This document shows positions 7,341 to 15,375 of a DNA stretch of 18,673 nucleotides, piece after piece. Both the position numbers and the translations under genes were made by a program. The DNA comes from an uncultured Mycoplasmatota bacterium. GTDB lineage: Bacteria; Bacillota_I; Bacilli_A; RF39; UBA660. The notes under the pieces were generated by a model. That model did no database searches, was not told the DNA's origin, and saw only the letters and a list, made by a program, of their open reading frames with translations. The DNA is taken from the NCBI GenBank assembly GCA_946491675.1, contig CAMLYN010000010.1:1-18673 (forward strand). The letters run 5' to 3'. How positions within the stretch are numbered: the first letter of the stretch is position 1; each line of letters begins with the position of its first letter.

Positions 7341-8135
7341 ATGAAAAAATTAATAGTTTGTGATATGAGTGGAATAGCATCTACTCGAGGAAAGAATAAT
7401 GATGAATTATTAAATGTCCTAAATAATTTAAAAAACTACAATTGTACATTTTGTACCGGTAAAGGTTATAGTGGTGGATATGAAACTCTAAAAGATATTG
7501 ACTTAAAAGTTCCTTTTATTTGTGAGAATGGTTCTGTTTTAGTAAATAAAGATGGGAAAATAGTATTTAACGAAAAGATGAATTCTTATGATGTTATTGA
7601 ATTAATCAAAAATATAGTTAATAATTGCACTTTTGAATTTCTTGCATATGTCGATTTAAATACACATAAATATAAATTTTTGAGAGGAACTAAAAAATTA
7701 ACTGAAGATTTAAATCAACCTTGGTTTTATAGTGAAGAAATATATACTGATGTAAATGATTTTATTAATAATATAGACATAGAAAATATTTGTAGAATTA
7801 CTACAAGAGGATTAAGTGGAGAAAATAATATAGATAATTTAAATAAATTTCATGTAGTTATTTCTGAAAAAGAATTTCATTCAATTTGTAGCATTGGAGT
7901 AAATAAGGGGTCTGGAATAAAAAAGCTAGCTAAATACTGTAACATATCATTAAATGATATTATAATAATAGGTAATGACATGAATGATATTGATATGTTC
8001 AAATTAGATTGTGGTTTAAAAATTGCCACAGGAAATGAGATGCCACCAAAAGAACTTTTGAATTTATCAAATATATATATACCTTTGAATGATTTACCTG
8101 AATTTATTGAAAAATTTGACAAAAATAAAAATTAA
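7341..8135 (+). CDS. Cof-type HAD-superfamily protein with DxS in motif I
   Basis: The 264-residue protein has the layout of a HAD-IIB (Cof/sugar-phosphatase) hydrolase: motif I CDMSG (7-11), motif II CTGKG, a large cap, motif III Lys189 in KGSGIKKL, and motif IV GNDMND (211-216). The nucleophile Asp8 is present, but the second Asp of DxD, the general acid/base, is Ser10. The metal-binding GND..D is intact, so ligand binding is likely while turnover may be slow or of another kind. Substrate unknown. AAGGAG (7329-7334) starts within the stop codon of the TrpRS-like gene and lies 6 bases before ATG 7341, so the two genes are almost certainly co-translated. The trpS promoter lies over its 3' end. 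Confidence 0.75.
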   Translation: MKKLIVCDMSGIASTRGKNNDELLNVLNNLKNYNCTFCTGKGYSGGYETLKDIDLKVPFICENGSVLVNKDGKIVFNEKMNSYDVIELIKNIVNNCTFEFLAYVDLNTHKYKFLRGTKKLTEDLNQPWFYSEEIYTDVNDFINNIDIENICRITTRGLSGENNIDNLNKFHVVISEKEFHSICSIGVNKGSGIKKLAKYCNISLNDIIIIGNDMNDIDMFKLDCGLKIATGNEMPPKELLNLSNIYIPLNDLPEFIEKFDKNKN

Positions 8136-8144
8136 TGGTATAGT
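8116..8144 (+). promoter_or_regulatory. Strong trpS promoter overlapping the end of the HAD gene
   Basis: Perfect TTGACA (8116-8121), 17-base spacer, TATAGT (8139-8144) with a TG extension at 8136-8137. Start expected near 8151, followed by GAGGAG at 8163-8168. This lets trpS be transcribed independently of the TrpRS-like/HAD pair. Confidence 0.75.
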
Positions 8145-8173
8145 ACGTGGAATAAAGGTGGAGAGGAGAAAAA

Positions 8174-9322
8174 ATGGGAAATATTATTTTAACAGGAGAT
8201 AGACCAACTGGAAGACTTCATTTAGGTCATTTGGTTGGATCATTATCACAAAGAGTTGAATTACAAAATTCTGGTTTATTTGATGAAATGTATATAGAAA
8301 TTGCAGATTCACAAGCAACAACAGATAATTCTGGTAATATACAAAAAGTAAAGGATAACGTAATAGAAGTAGCTTTAGATTATTTATCATGTGGTATAGA
8401 TCCAAAAAAATGTACAATTTTTTTACAATCTGAAGTTCCAGAATTAAGTGATTTAACATTCTATTATATGAATTTAGTAACTGTTGCAAGATTACAAAGA
8501 AATCCAACGGTAAAACAGGAAATAGAATATAGAGGATTTCAAAATACATTGCCAGTAGGTTTTATGACATATCCAATTAGTCAAGCAGCAGATATTACTG
8601 CATTTAATGCCAACATTATTCCAGTTGGCGATGATCAATTACCAATGATAGAACAAACAAGAGAAATTGTTAGATCATTTAATAGATTATATGGAGAAAC
8701 ATTGGTCGAACCACAAGCTGTTTTACCACAAAATACTGTATGTCATAGATTGCCAGGTACTGATGGTCAAGCAAAAATGAGCAAATCTATTGGTAATTGT
8801 ATTTATTTAGCAGATAGTAAAGAAGAAGTAAAAAGAAAAGTTATGGGAATGTTTACAGATCCTAATCACTTAAGAGTTCAAGACCCAGGTGTTACGGAAG
8901 GTAATCCAGTATTTATTTATCTTTCAGCATTTTCTAAAGATAGACATTTTAATGAATATTTTAAAAACGAAGAAACTGGTAAACTTGAGTATAAGAATTT
9001 AGACGAATTAAAAGCACATTATGAACGTGGTGGATTAGGAGACGTGAAAGTAAAAAAATTCTTAAATTACGTTTTAGAAGATACACTAGCTCCAATTAGA
9101 GCAAGAAGACATGAATTAGAAAAACACATACCTGAAGTATATCAGATATTATTTGAAGGTAGTGAAAGAGCAAGAATTAAGGCTGCAGAAACTTTATCAA
9201 AAGTTAAGGCTGCAATTGGATTGAATTATAGAACTGATTATGATTTAATTAAAAGACAAGTTGAAAAATATGCTCAATTACATGCAGAAGAAGAAACAAA
9301 AAAAAAAACTAGAAGTAGGTAA
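8174..9322 (+). CDS. trpS: Tryptophanyl-tRNA synthetase
   Basis: This enzyme charges tRNA-Trp. The 382-residue protein closely follows streptococcal-type Trp[15 protein letters not shown] (7-19) with an intact HIGH motif, the stretch [46 protein letters not shown] (KMSKS 201-205), and GSERARI..TL..VK near the C-terminus. It is about 40 residues longer than usual, through an insert near 258-285 ([12 protein letters not shown] region) and a basic C-terminal extension ending KKKTRSR. GAGGAG sits 5 bases before the ATG. A strong own promoter precedes it and a long hairpin follows, so it can be a single-gene unit. It serves as the normal counterpart to the divergent synthetase-like gene at 6146. 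Confidence 0.95.
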   Translation: MGNIILTGDRPTGRLHLGHLVGSLSQRVELQNSGLFDEMYIEIADSQATTDNSGNIQKVKDNVIEVALDYLSCGIDPKKCTIFLQSEVPELSDLTFYYMNLVTVARLQRNPTVKQEIEYRGFQNTLPVGFMTYPISQAADITAFNANIIPVGDDQLPMIEQTREIVRSFNRLYGETLVEPQAVLPQNTVCHRLPGTDGQAKMSKSIGNCIYLADSKEEVKRKVMGMFTDPNHLRVQDPGVTEGNPVFIYLSAFSKDRHFNEYFKNEETGKLEYKNLDELKAHYERGGLGDVKVKKFLNYVLEDTLAPIRARRHELEKHIPEVYQILFEGSERARIKAAETLSKVKAAIGLNYRTDYDLIKRQVEKYAQLHAEEETKKKTRSR

Positions 9323-9360
9323 AATAAAAAGGATTATGTAAAAATAATCCTTTTTATTTT
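9321..9360. terminator. 16-bp bidirectional terminator between trpS and the HPr-kinase-like gene
   Basis: 9321-9336 is the exact inverse of 9345-9360 around an 8-base loop, with A-rich and T-rich outer halves that serve both strands. The trpS TAA overlaps the left end (9320-9322), and the minus-strand stop (9354-9356) lies inside the right arm. Confidence 0.85.
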
Positions 9361-10469
9361 ATATTTTTTTCGATTACATTAAATTTCTCTTTATAATCAA
9401 AACCAGAATTTAATTTAAAACTTTTTGTTTTGTTAAATATTAATTCCAGTTTTTTTTTGCGTTCATTAATATTTATATTATTAAAATTAAGTAATTCTTT
9501 AAACAATAATACAGTTGGAGCTAAGCTTAATTCTAAAAAAGAATTTACATTTTCTATCGGAGAACATTTTACTAGTTCGAATTTTTGTTGTTTATCAATA
9601 GATACTTTTAATGAACTTGTTATATAATTTGAAACAAGTGATTTAAATTTACCAATGCGTTCAAAATCAATAGATACTTGTGCTTTTTTTCCATAATCAA
9701 ATAACTCATCTGAGTTTTTTTCTTTCATTTGAATAAATTCATCAATAATTATATTTTTGCACTTAAAATAGTCAAAGAAATTTAAATATGTACCTACTCG
9801 TATATTGAAGTAATTTCTTATATTATATGGTAATATTAAACCGGTGTTTGTTATATATGTTGTTTCCTCAGTTATAATATCCCATCCGTTCGAAGCAAAT
9901 AAGATAGCAAACGTAGTTTTTCCACCAAGGCTAGAATTATTTATAAGTATATTTTTATTATTTTTATTCACTAATCCTCCATGCACCGCAAATAATTCTC
10001 CATATAAAAGATAAGGTGTTAATATTAGTATATTGATCATAGTAATAACTTTTTTATTTTTTTTTATAATCATAAAACATTTTTTATTTTTTTTATCAAA
10101 TATGTATATAAAATATTCATAGCATTTTATGATATAATAATTATAATCATTGCTACATTTTGCTTGAGAAGTGTTAACAGTTGCATTGTTAAAGTTTATA
10201 ATCCCATTTGTTTGACTTAATTTATCATTTTTCAATACTATTAATGCTTTTTGAAAAATATTATCATTGTGTATTATATATGTCTCTAAAATATTATTGT
10301 TGCAACTATCTTTGAATAAAGAATTAAAAGTTTTTGAAAAATTTTTCAAATCATTTAAGTATAAATCGGATGTAGTATAAACAATTGTATTTAATTTTTT
10401 GTTTTCAAAAATTATTTTTTTAGTAATTTTTTTTATTTCCTTTTCTATTAAATTTATTATTTCATTCAT
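9354..10469 (-). CDS. HPr-kinase-like P-loop protein (HprK-related, RiPP-cluster type)
   Basis: About 371 residues. An AVHGG motif is followed by a P-loop-like NSSLGGKTT (about 178-186) and then WDIITEETTYI, the order seen in the HPr-kinase C-terminal fold ('HA..' then 'G.SG.GKST' then 'DD'). In this branch the first P-loop Gly is Asn and the acidic pair is Glu-Glu. Related stand-alone kinases phosphorylate lasso peptides (the PadeK/ThcoK type), often beside a nucleotidyltransferase, and here an NTP_transf_5-like gene is the upstream neighbour. No precursor peptide, cyclase or leader peptidase is visible nearby, so the substrate is open. A Met at 10481 is also possible, but AAGGA touches that codon directly; from 10469 the spacing is 11, so I prefer the latter. 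Confidence 0.62.
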   Translation of the reverse strand: MNEIINLIEKEIKKITKKIIFENKKLNTIVYTTSDLYLNDLKNFSKTFNSLFKDSCNNNILETYIIHNDNIFQKALIVLKNDKLSQTNGIINFNNATVNTSQAKCSNDYNYYIIKCYEYFIYIFDKKNKKCFMIIKKNKKVITMINILILTPYLLYGELFAVHGGLVNKNNKNILINNSSLGGKTTFAILFASNGWDIITEETTYITNTGLILPYNIRNYFNIRVGTYLNFFDYFKCKNIIIDEFIQMKEKNSDELFDYGKKAQVSIDFERIGKFKSLVSNYITSSLKVSIDKQQKFELVKCSPIENVNSFLELSLAPTVLLFKELLNFNNININERKKKLELIFNKTKSFKLNSGFDYKEKFNVIEKNIK

Positions 10470-10505
10470 TAAATATTTCATCCTTTCGTTTTATGAATAT
10501 AATTT

Positions 10506-11603
10506 TTATTTACTATAATGATTTATAATGTCATATTTGAAAATTCTTTCTTTTAAATCTAGATTTGAATATAATTTTTTCTTGTGATTATATTGATCAA
10601 AAATTATATTTAATATTTCATTATTCGTTATATACTTTTCAAGATTATTAATTAAATTAACAATATATTGATGATTAAAATCATCAAAGATAGCATTTAT
10701 ATATTTTAAAGCAAAATATACATAATTTTCTGCTTTTACTTCTTTAATTTTTGACTCTAAAATTTCAAAATCTATTTTATCAAAATAATAATTAACAAAA
10801 TAGTAAATATCGATTATTTTATACAAATCAAAAACTTTTCGCTTTTTTATAATATCAATTAATGCCATATCCTTATAAAGATGAATGCATAGCTCTATTA
10901 TATTGTCATATTGATTTGCAGAAAATATTTGGAAATCATTAATAGTTATTTTTTCTTTATTATTTAATATTTTATTAATAATGTTTTGATCATAATTTGG
11001 GGTCCAATCTAAAGAAAAATTTAAATCAACATCAATGGTTTTAATTGTTACATTATCAGTTTTTTTTATAAAAGGGCAAGTTTCTCCTATTATAAGTAAG
11101 TTTTGTTCTAATTCATCTTTATTATATTCAATAATTGAGTCATTGATATAATCATATTTTCCTTGAACATATCCCATTTTTTTTAGTATTTTTGTTACTT
11201 TAGCTACTGAATTCTTATTAATAAGTATATCAATGTCATTACTTGCTCTTTCACCAGATTCAAAAATTGTTTGATTTAAAATTGTCCCTTTAAGAAAAAT
11301 ATGATTAATATTATAATAATTTAACTCATTAGAAATTTTCTTAATTTCTTTTAATTGTTTTTCACTTCTAATTTTTTGTGCTTGGTTTATCATATATGTA
11401 GAAAAGAAAACTGGATAATCTAACAATTTAATATTTATTTTATTCATTTTTGAATAAAATAAGCCTGATACTCTATGATAAGATATAAATCCTAGAATTT
11501 CCATCCAATTTATTCTATTGTTTTTAATTATATATTCTATTGTTTTATTGTTAGTATTATATTTTAAAATTTCTAAAATCAATTTTTTTTCAACTTGTTT
11601 CAT
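10506..11603 (-). CDS. NTP_transf_5-type nucleotidyltransferase
   Basis: The 365-residue protein carries the nucleotidyltransferase-fold motif of the uncharacterised PF14907 family: FLKGT (103-107), then GERASNDIDILI (117-128) with metal-binding Asp123 and Asp125. The remainder is helical and unrecognised. Members are commonly encoded next to HPr-kinase-like proteins in lasso-peptide and other RiPP loci (paeninodin PadeN, for example), and here the kinase-like gene follows on the same strand after a 36-base gap. The exact reaction is not known. ATG 11603 has AGGAG (11614-11610) 6 bases upstream; a TTG one codon earlier is less likely. It is divergently transcribed from the aldo-keto reductase gene. 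Confidence 0.7.
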   Translation of the reverse strand: MKQVEKKLILEILKYNTNNKTIEYIIKNNRINWMEILGFISYHRVSGLFYSKMNKINIKLLDYPVFFSTYMINQAQKIRSEKQLKEIKKISNELNYYNINHIFLKGTILNQTIFESGERASNDIDILINKNSVAKVTKILKKMGYVQGKYDYINDSIIEYNKDELEQNLLIIGETCPFIKKTDNVTIKTIDVDLNFSLDWTPNYDQNIINKILNNKEKITINDFQIFSANQYDNIIELCIHLYKDMALIDIIKKRKVFDLYKIIDIYYFVNYYFDKIDFEILESKIKEVKAENYVYFALKYINAIFDDFNHQYIVNLINNLEKYITNNEILNIIFDQYNHKKKLYSNLDLKERIFKYDIINHYSK

Positions 11604-11641
11604 CAAATTCTCCTTTTTTATAAAGTAAATTTCTTTTTAAT

Positions 11642-11670
11642 AGTATAACATTTTTTTTATGTTCTAACAA
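11642..11670 (-). promoter_or_regulatory. Promoter of the nucleotidyltransferase / kinase-like pair
   Basis: Minus strand: TTGTTA (11670-11665), 17 bases, TATACT (11647-11642). The spacer contains AACAT and ATGTT as a small dyad around a T-run. Leader about 30 bases. Confidence 0.55.
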
Positions 11671-11719
11671 TTATTCACAACTAAAAAAATAATTATATTC
11701 AATTTAATTATAATTTTTG

Positions 11720-11728
11720 TGATATAGT
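11720..11728 (+). promoter_or_regulatory. Extended -10 promoter of the AKR-HAD-TrpD-like operon
   Basis: TGATATAGT (TG at 11720-11721, TATAGT at 11723-11728) without a clear -35. The expected start near 11735 leaves a leader of about 47 bases. It is separated from the divergent promoter by about 50 bases. Confidence 0.45.
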
Positions 11729-11781
11729 AGAAATTTTTATGAGATTGGTGTAAAATATTAACTAATTATTGAGGTGATAGT

Positions 11782-12660
11782 ATGAAAAATATTGATATCA
11801 CAAAAATTGGACTTGGAACATGGTTAATGGGTGGCGATGTGAAACCAAATGATGGTTATGATGATGAAAAGAATATAAATGCAATTATTTATGCTTTGAA
11901 AAATGGTATTAATCATATTGATACTTCGGAGAGTTATTCTGGTGGTAAAAGTGAGGAATTAGTAGGGCGAGCAATTGAAAAGTTCGATAGAAATAAAATT
12001 TTTATTGCGACAAAAGTTAGAGAGTGGAATTTAAATTATGAAAAAATAATTTTGTCTTGTTATGAATCATTGAAAAGACTTAACACTGATTATATTGATC
12101 TTTATTATATTCATAAACAAAGTTTTGATATAGAGGTTAAAGAAGTGTGTAATGCGTTAAATTATTTGTTAGATAAAGGGATTATTAAAAATGTTGGTTT
12201 ATCTAATGTAAGTATAGAAACAATTGAAAAATATAACAAGTATTTAAATAAGAAAATATATGCAGTTCAAAATCAATATAATTTAATATGTAGAGAATCA
12301 CAAAAAAAAGGAATAATTGAATATTGCAAAAAGAATAATATTAAATTCGTTTGCTGGAGGCCTATTCAATTGTCATATCCAGGTGTTAAAGATCCTATGT
12401 ATAAAAATGGAACTTATCCATTACTTGATAGTATTTCTGAAAAATATAAAGTAACTAATACTCAAATAGTAGCAAAATGGTTATTACAGCAAGAAAACGT
12501 ATATATAATTTTCAAAAGTAGCAATTGTAATCATATTAAAGAAATAATAGACACAGAAAAATTTGAAATTTCTAATGAAGATTGGAATAATTTGGATAAA
12601 AGTTTTCCAATAAAATTTGATGTGGGGTGTTCAATAAATGAGTTTTACGAATTGTCTTAA
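11782..12660 (+). CDS. Aldo-keto reductase
   Basis: The 292-residue protein is an NAD(P)H-dependent aldo-keto reductase with the full catalytic tetrad: Asp47 and Tyr52 (HIDTSESY), Lys78 (IATK) and His111 (YYIH). GLGTW at 10-14 marks the barrel start, and the IIFKSSN stretch near the C-terminus corresponds to the cofactor-phosphate loop ('IPG.S'/'I.GA'). Substrate unknown. GAGGTGA (11771-11777) lies 4 bases before the ATG. It heads a tight plus-strand unit: the HAD frame begins 23 bases before its stop, and the TrpD-like gene follows, so the three genes were probably built as one pathway. Confidence 0.9.
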   Translation: MKNIDITKIGLGTWLMGGDVKPNDGYDDEKNINAIIYALKNGINHIDTSESYSGGKSEELVGRAIEKFDRNKIFIATKVREWNLNYEKIILSCYESLKRLNTDYIDLYYIHKQSFDIEVKEVCNALNYLLDKGIIKNVGLSNVSIETIEKYNKYLNKKIYAVQNQYNLICRESQKKGIIEYCKKNNIKFVCWRPIQLSYPGVKDPMYKNGTYPLLDSISEKYKVTNTQIVAKWLLQQENVYIIFKSSNCNHIKEIIDTEKFEISNEDWNNLDKSFPIKFDVGCSINEFYELS

Positions 12661-13330
12661 CGTAGTTTTATTCGATTTAGATGGTTTTATTTTGGACACG
12701 GAATTTATGTATATGAAACTGATGTTAGAATTTAATAATAATTATAAAATAAATATTTCAATGGACTATTATATTTCAAATTTTTTAGGTAAAACTAAAA
12801 ATCAAATTATAGACACATTAAAAAATAATATTTTAAAAGAAGATTTGTTGGAAAAATATTTGGATGATTTACTAAATTATAGATAAAAATATATAAGTGA
12901 AAATAATATAAATATTAAGAATGGATTTTATGATTTAGTTAATTATTTGAAAAAAAATAATATTATTATTGGTATTGTAACCTTAAATTCTTTACATCTT
13001 GTTAAAAATTTACTAGTAAAAACACAAATTGACATAAATATCTTTGATATAATAATTACACGTGATGATGCAAGTGCTACTAAACCATCTCTAGATTTAT
13101 ATTTAGCTGCATTAAAAAAATTAAATGTGGATAAAGAACAAGTAATTGCGATTGAAGATAGTAATGTTGGAATAATATCAGCAGTTACTACAGGAATTCG
13201 AGTTATAAATGTTAGCGATATAGATAATGTAACTAATGAAAATAAAAAGAAATGTTATGTGACTGTTAAATCATTAGATAATATAATAAATATATTTAAA
13301 GAAAAGAGGATTTTGAATGAATATTATTAA
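12638..13330 (+). pseudogene. Beta-phosphoglucomutase-like HAD gene interrupted by one in-frame TAA
   Basis: One continuous reading frame of 231 codons, the normal length for the beta-phosphoglucomutase/GPH-type HAD family (about 215-225 residues), is broken only by TAA at 12884-12886 (codon 83). The N-terminal part has LFDLDGFILDTE with Asp13/Asp15. The part after the stop has VTLNS (motif II), ATKPSLDLYLAAL (motif III Lys) and IEDSNVG (motif IV). Everything except the stop looks functional, so this is a recent nonsense mutation, a sequencing error or a readthrough site. Translation of the second half alone would lack the nucleophile. The start overlaps the AKR end, with GGGGTG 8 bases upstream. 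The end overlaps the TrpD-like start by 14 bases, so coupling to the next gene may be impaired by the stop. Confidence 0.8.
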
Positions 13331-14456
13331 GCCACAAAATATAAAAGAGCCATATGAATCACTGTATAAATTAAACATAGGTCATTCATTAGATGAGTAT
13401 GAAACAGAAGAAGCTATGACATTAATTTTAAATGAAATAGATACATCAAAACGTATTAGTTTATTAACTATGCTTTTAAATGGAATAATGATTAAGGGAC
13501 CAACAGTTAATGAAGTTACAGGATTGATAACAGCATCTTTGAAGATGGATAGTTTATTAACTAAAAATAGACTGAAAATTAAATTACCTAACAATGAAAT
13601 TTTAGTTGGTGTAGCTTCAAGTGGAAAAAAGGGCATAAAGACAATTAATATTACAAGTACTGCTTGTTTTGTTGCTGCTGCCTGTGGAGCAAATATTGCT
13701 AAAGCATGTTCTCGTTCAACTTCTTCAAAAACAGGTTCATCAGATTTTCTAGATATATGTGGAATTGATATTAATATTCCATTTGAAAGAAAAATAGAAA
13801 TTTTACAAAAACATCATATATCATTCTTTTCAATTGAAGATACCACTCCAAAATTTGCTGAAGTTTATGGTGGGATTTTTTATGCGCCACATGCGATGAG
13901 TTTTGCACTTGCTGGTTTAAGTTTTCCAATTGAAATTGATACTCTTGCTTATGGATTGTCTCATCCTAATGTTAAATTATCAGCAGAGGTATTAAAAAAA
14001 TTTAATATAAAAAATGCTTTGGTATATTCTTGTACATATGATGGAATACATTATTTAGATGAACTACTTCCTATAGGATGTGTTAATCTTACAAGAATTA
14101 AAGATTCAAATGTCGAAAAAAGTATTTCTTCATATATTCAAGAAGCATTATGTCTAGAATCTAATTTTAATATTTCAAAAATCAAAGAAAAAGAAGATAA
14201 AGAGAAAAATGTTTTGTCATCACTAAAAATATTGAAAGGAGAAGGAAATAAAAGTCAAGTTGATGCAATTTGTATTAATGCTTCTATTTTTCTACTGCTG
14301 GCAGATAAAGTTAATTCAATGGAAGAAGGATATAACCTGGCTAAAAAAGTGCTAAAGACTGGAAAAGTATGGAATGTTTTTTTAAATGTTGTAGATTTAT
14401 ATAATGGTGATAGTAAAAAAATTAATGAATTAGTTGATAAATATATAGAAATATAA
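13317..14456 (+). CDS. TrpD-like (anthranilate phosphoribosyltransferase family) protein with altered PRPP loop
   Basis: The 379-residue protein has the TrpD/nucleoside-phosphorylase-II fold: a helical N-terminal domain with LTMLLNGIMIKGPTVNEV ('AFL.AL..KGET.EEI'), then TINITSTACFVAAACG and SRSTSSKTGSSDFL, matching 'FNISTA.AFVAAA.G' and 'NRSVSSKSGSADVL', and later LSHPN in place of 'L.NP'. The conserved GTGGD pyrophosphate loop is replaced by VASSGKKG (99-106). An acidic DGIHYLDE string remains where TrpD has its metal-binding DE pair. It may therefore use another sugar-phosphate or substrate rather than PRPP plus anthranilate; no other trp biosynthesis genes are present. AGAGGA (13305-13310) lies 6 bases before ATG 13317, inside the end of the split HAD gene. 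Confidence 0.68.
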   Translation: MNIIKPQNIKEPYESLYKLNIGHSLDEYETEEAMTLILNEIDTSKRISLLTMLLNGIMIKGPTVNEVTGLITASLKMDSLLTKNRLKIKLPNNEILVGVASSGKKGIKTINITSTACFVAAACGANIAKACSRSTSSKTGSSDFLDICGIDINIPFERKIEILQKHHISFFSIEDTTPKFAEVYGGIFYAPHAMSFALAGLSFPIEIDTLAYGLSHPNVKLSAEVLKKFNIKNALVYSCTYDGIHYLDELLPIGCVNLTRIKDSNVEKSISSYIQEALCLESNFNISKIKEKEDKEKNVLSSLKILKGEGNKSQVDAICINASIFLLLADKVNSMEEGYNLAKKVLKTGKVWNVFLNVVDLYNGDSKKINELVDKYIEI

Positions 14457-14463
14457 TCATTAG

Positions 14464-14613
14464 AGAAATTTATTGAATAAAGGAAATATTTTTTAATCAA
14501 ACGAACAATATAAAATAAAATTTAAGATATTGTTGTTGAAAAAATGTTTCGGAAAAACTAGTTATAAACAATATTATGAATTAGGATTTTTAGAAAAACA
14601 TACAGATAAATAA
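14464..14613 (+). pseudogene. Gene remnant downstream of the TrpD-like gene (unrecognised)
   Basis: One frame runs from 14464 to TAA 14611-14613, with a single internal TAA at 14494-14496. The final section reads KTSYKQYYELGFLEKHTDK, with a residue mix (Gly, Glu, Gln, His, Thr) richer than random A/T-rich sequence gives. It looks like the 3' end of a lost gene of the same operon. No family recognised. Confidence 0.35.
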
Positions 14614-14722
14614 GAAGATGTTTAGTTATATAATGCGAAATATGTGATTCTATTGATGATTTGGTATCGCAATTTTTCATGTTAATAATGTTTATCCAAT
14701 GTTTAGTAATATAATTTTATAC

Positions 14723-14944
14723 TCAGTTAATTCTTTTATTATCTGGTTTGTTTTCAATCAATTCGTCGGATAATAGGATAAACTTTTTCTTGTCGCATTT
14801 TTCATATACAGATTTTACAAATCTTTTTCTAAGTTCTTTATTAGTGGCTATTCTATTAATTTTTTATTTGATATAAAACTCGTAAGTATTTACTACAATA
14901 TTATTTTTACTATATAACTTAAGTTTAGATTTTCTCGAAGTAAT
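14723..14944 (-). pseudogene. Minus-strand gene remnant (unrecognised)
   Basis: A minus-strand frame of about 73 codons contains one internal TAA (14864-14866) and ends at TGA 14723-14725. It includes NNIVVNTYEFYIK before the stop, and RIATNKELRKRF and KKFILLSDELIENKP after it. The charged, protein-like composition suggests a decayed C-terminal half. No family recognised. Confidence 0.35.
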
Positions 14945-15329
14945 TCAAGTACAATTATCACTTAATAAGTTAATAGTCTCTAACTTTTTAAAGTTATGTA
15001 TTTTACATATTTAATTAATTAAATTCTTTCAAGAAGTTTTAGAGAAAGTAACGAACACATATAATTCAATTCTATTATTTTTAGTCCTAGCTCAAGTAAA
15101 AATAACAAAACATTTAGATATAATAAGATGTTTTTTTACAATAATCAGAATTTAAAAATAAATTTCTACATTTTTATAATATTCAATTTGTTTCATTTTG
15201 TATATTTTGTAGTATATTTAACATATAAAAGAACACTTTACTATTTTAAGCTAGAATAGTAATTATGTCAGAAGTTTTTTTTTTTACGTTTTTTTTAAAC
15301 ATTTTTACACTATCTTTAAATTAGTTAGG

Positions 15330-15370
15330 TTGCGAATATAGTCTGCCGTATGATATAATAATCTTGGTGA
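15330..15370 (+). promoter_or_regulatory. Promoter and ribosome site of the glycosyltransferase operon
   Basis: TTGCGA (15330-15335), 18 bases, TATAAT (15354-15359) with a TG extension at 15351-15352, then 6 bases, GGTGA (15366-15370), 5 bases and ATG 15376. The expected start is at about the GGTGA, giving a leader of roughly 10 bases. Confidence 0.65.
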
Positions 15371-15375
15371 AATAA

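Larger units (their letters stand above)
14457..15375. other. 919-base stretch of decayed DNA without an intact gene
   Basis: No frame longer than about 50 codons remains. Two stretches read like protein broken by single stop codons (14464-14613 plus, 14723-14944 minus). Small dyads are seen at 14504-14511/14527-14534, 14981-14987/14990-14996 and 15238-15245/15255-15262. The last 50 bases contain the promoter of the next operon. No clear terminator for the TrpD-like gene was found. Confidence 0.6.

Noticed and set aside
12884..12886. Stop-codon reassignment as explanation for the split HAD gene
   Set aside because: The codon is TAA. TAA, TAG and TGA all end other genes here (for example TGA at 16957-16959), and Trp is encoded by TGG.
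15009..15026. Palindrome TTTAATTAATTAAA
   Set aside because: A simple A/T palindrome expected by chance in such A/T-rich DNA, with no nearby gene to control.
15265..15324. 19-codon ORF rich in Phe upstream of the glycosyltransferase operon
   Set aside because: It comes from poly-T runs and has no Shine-Dalgarno sequence, and the operon promoter lies downstream of it.
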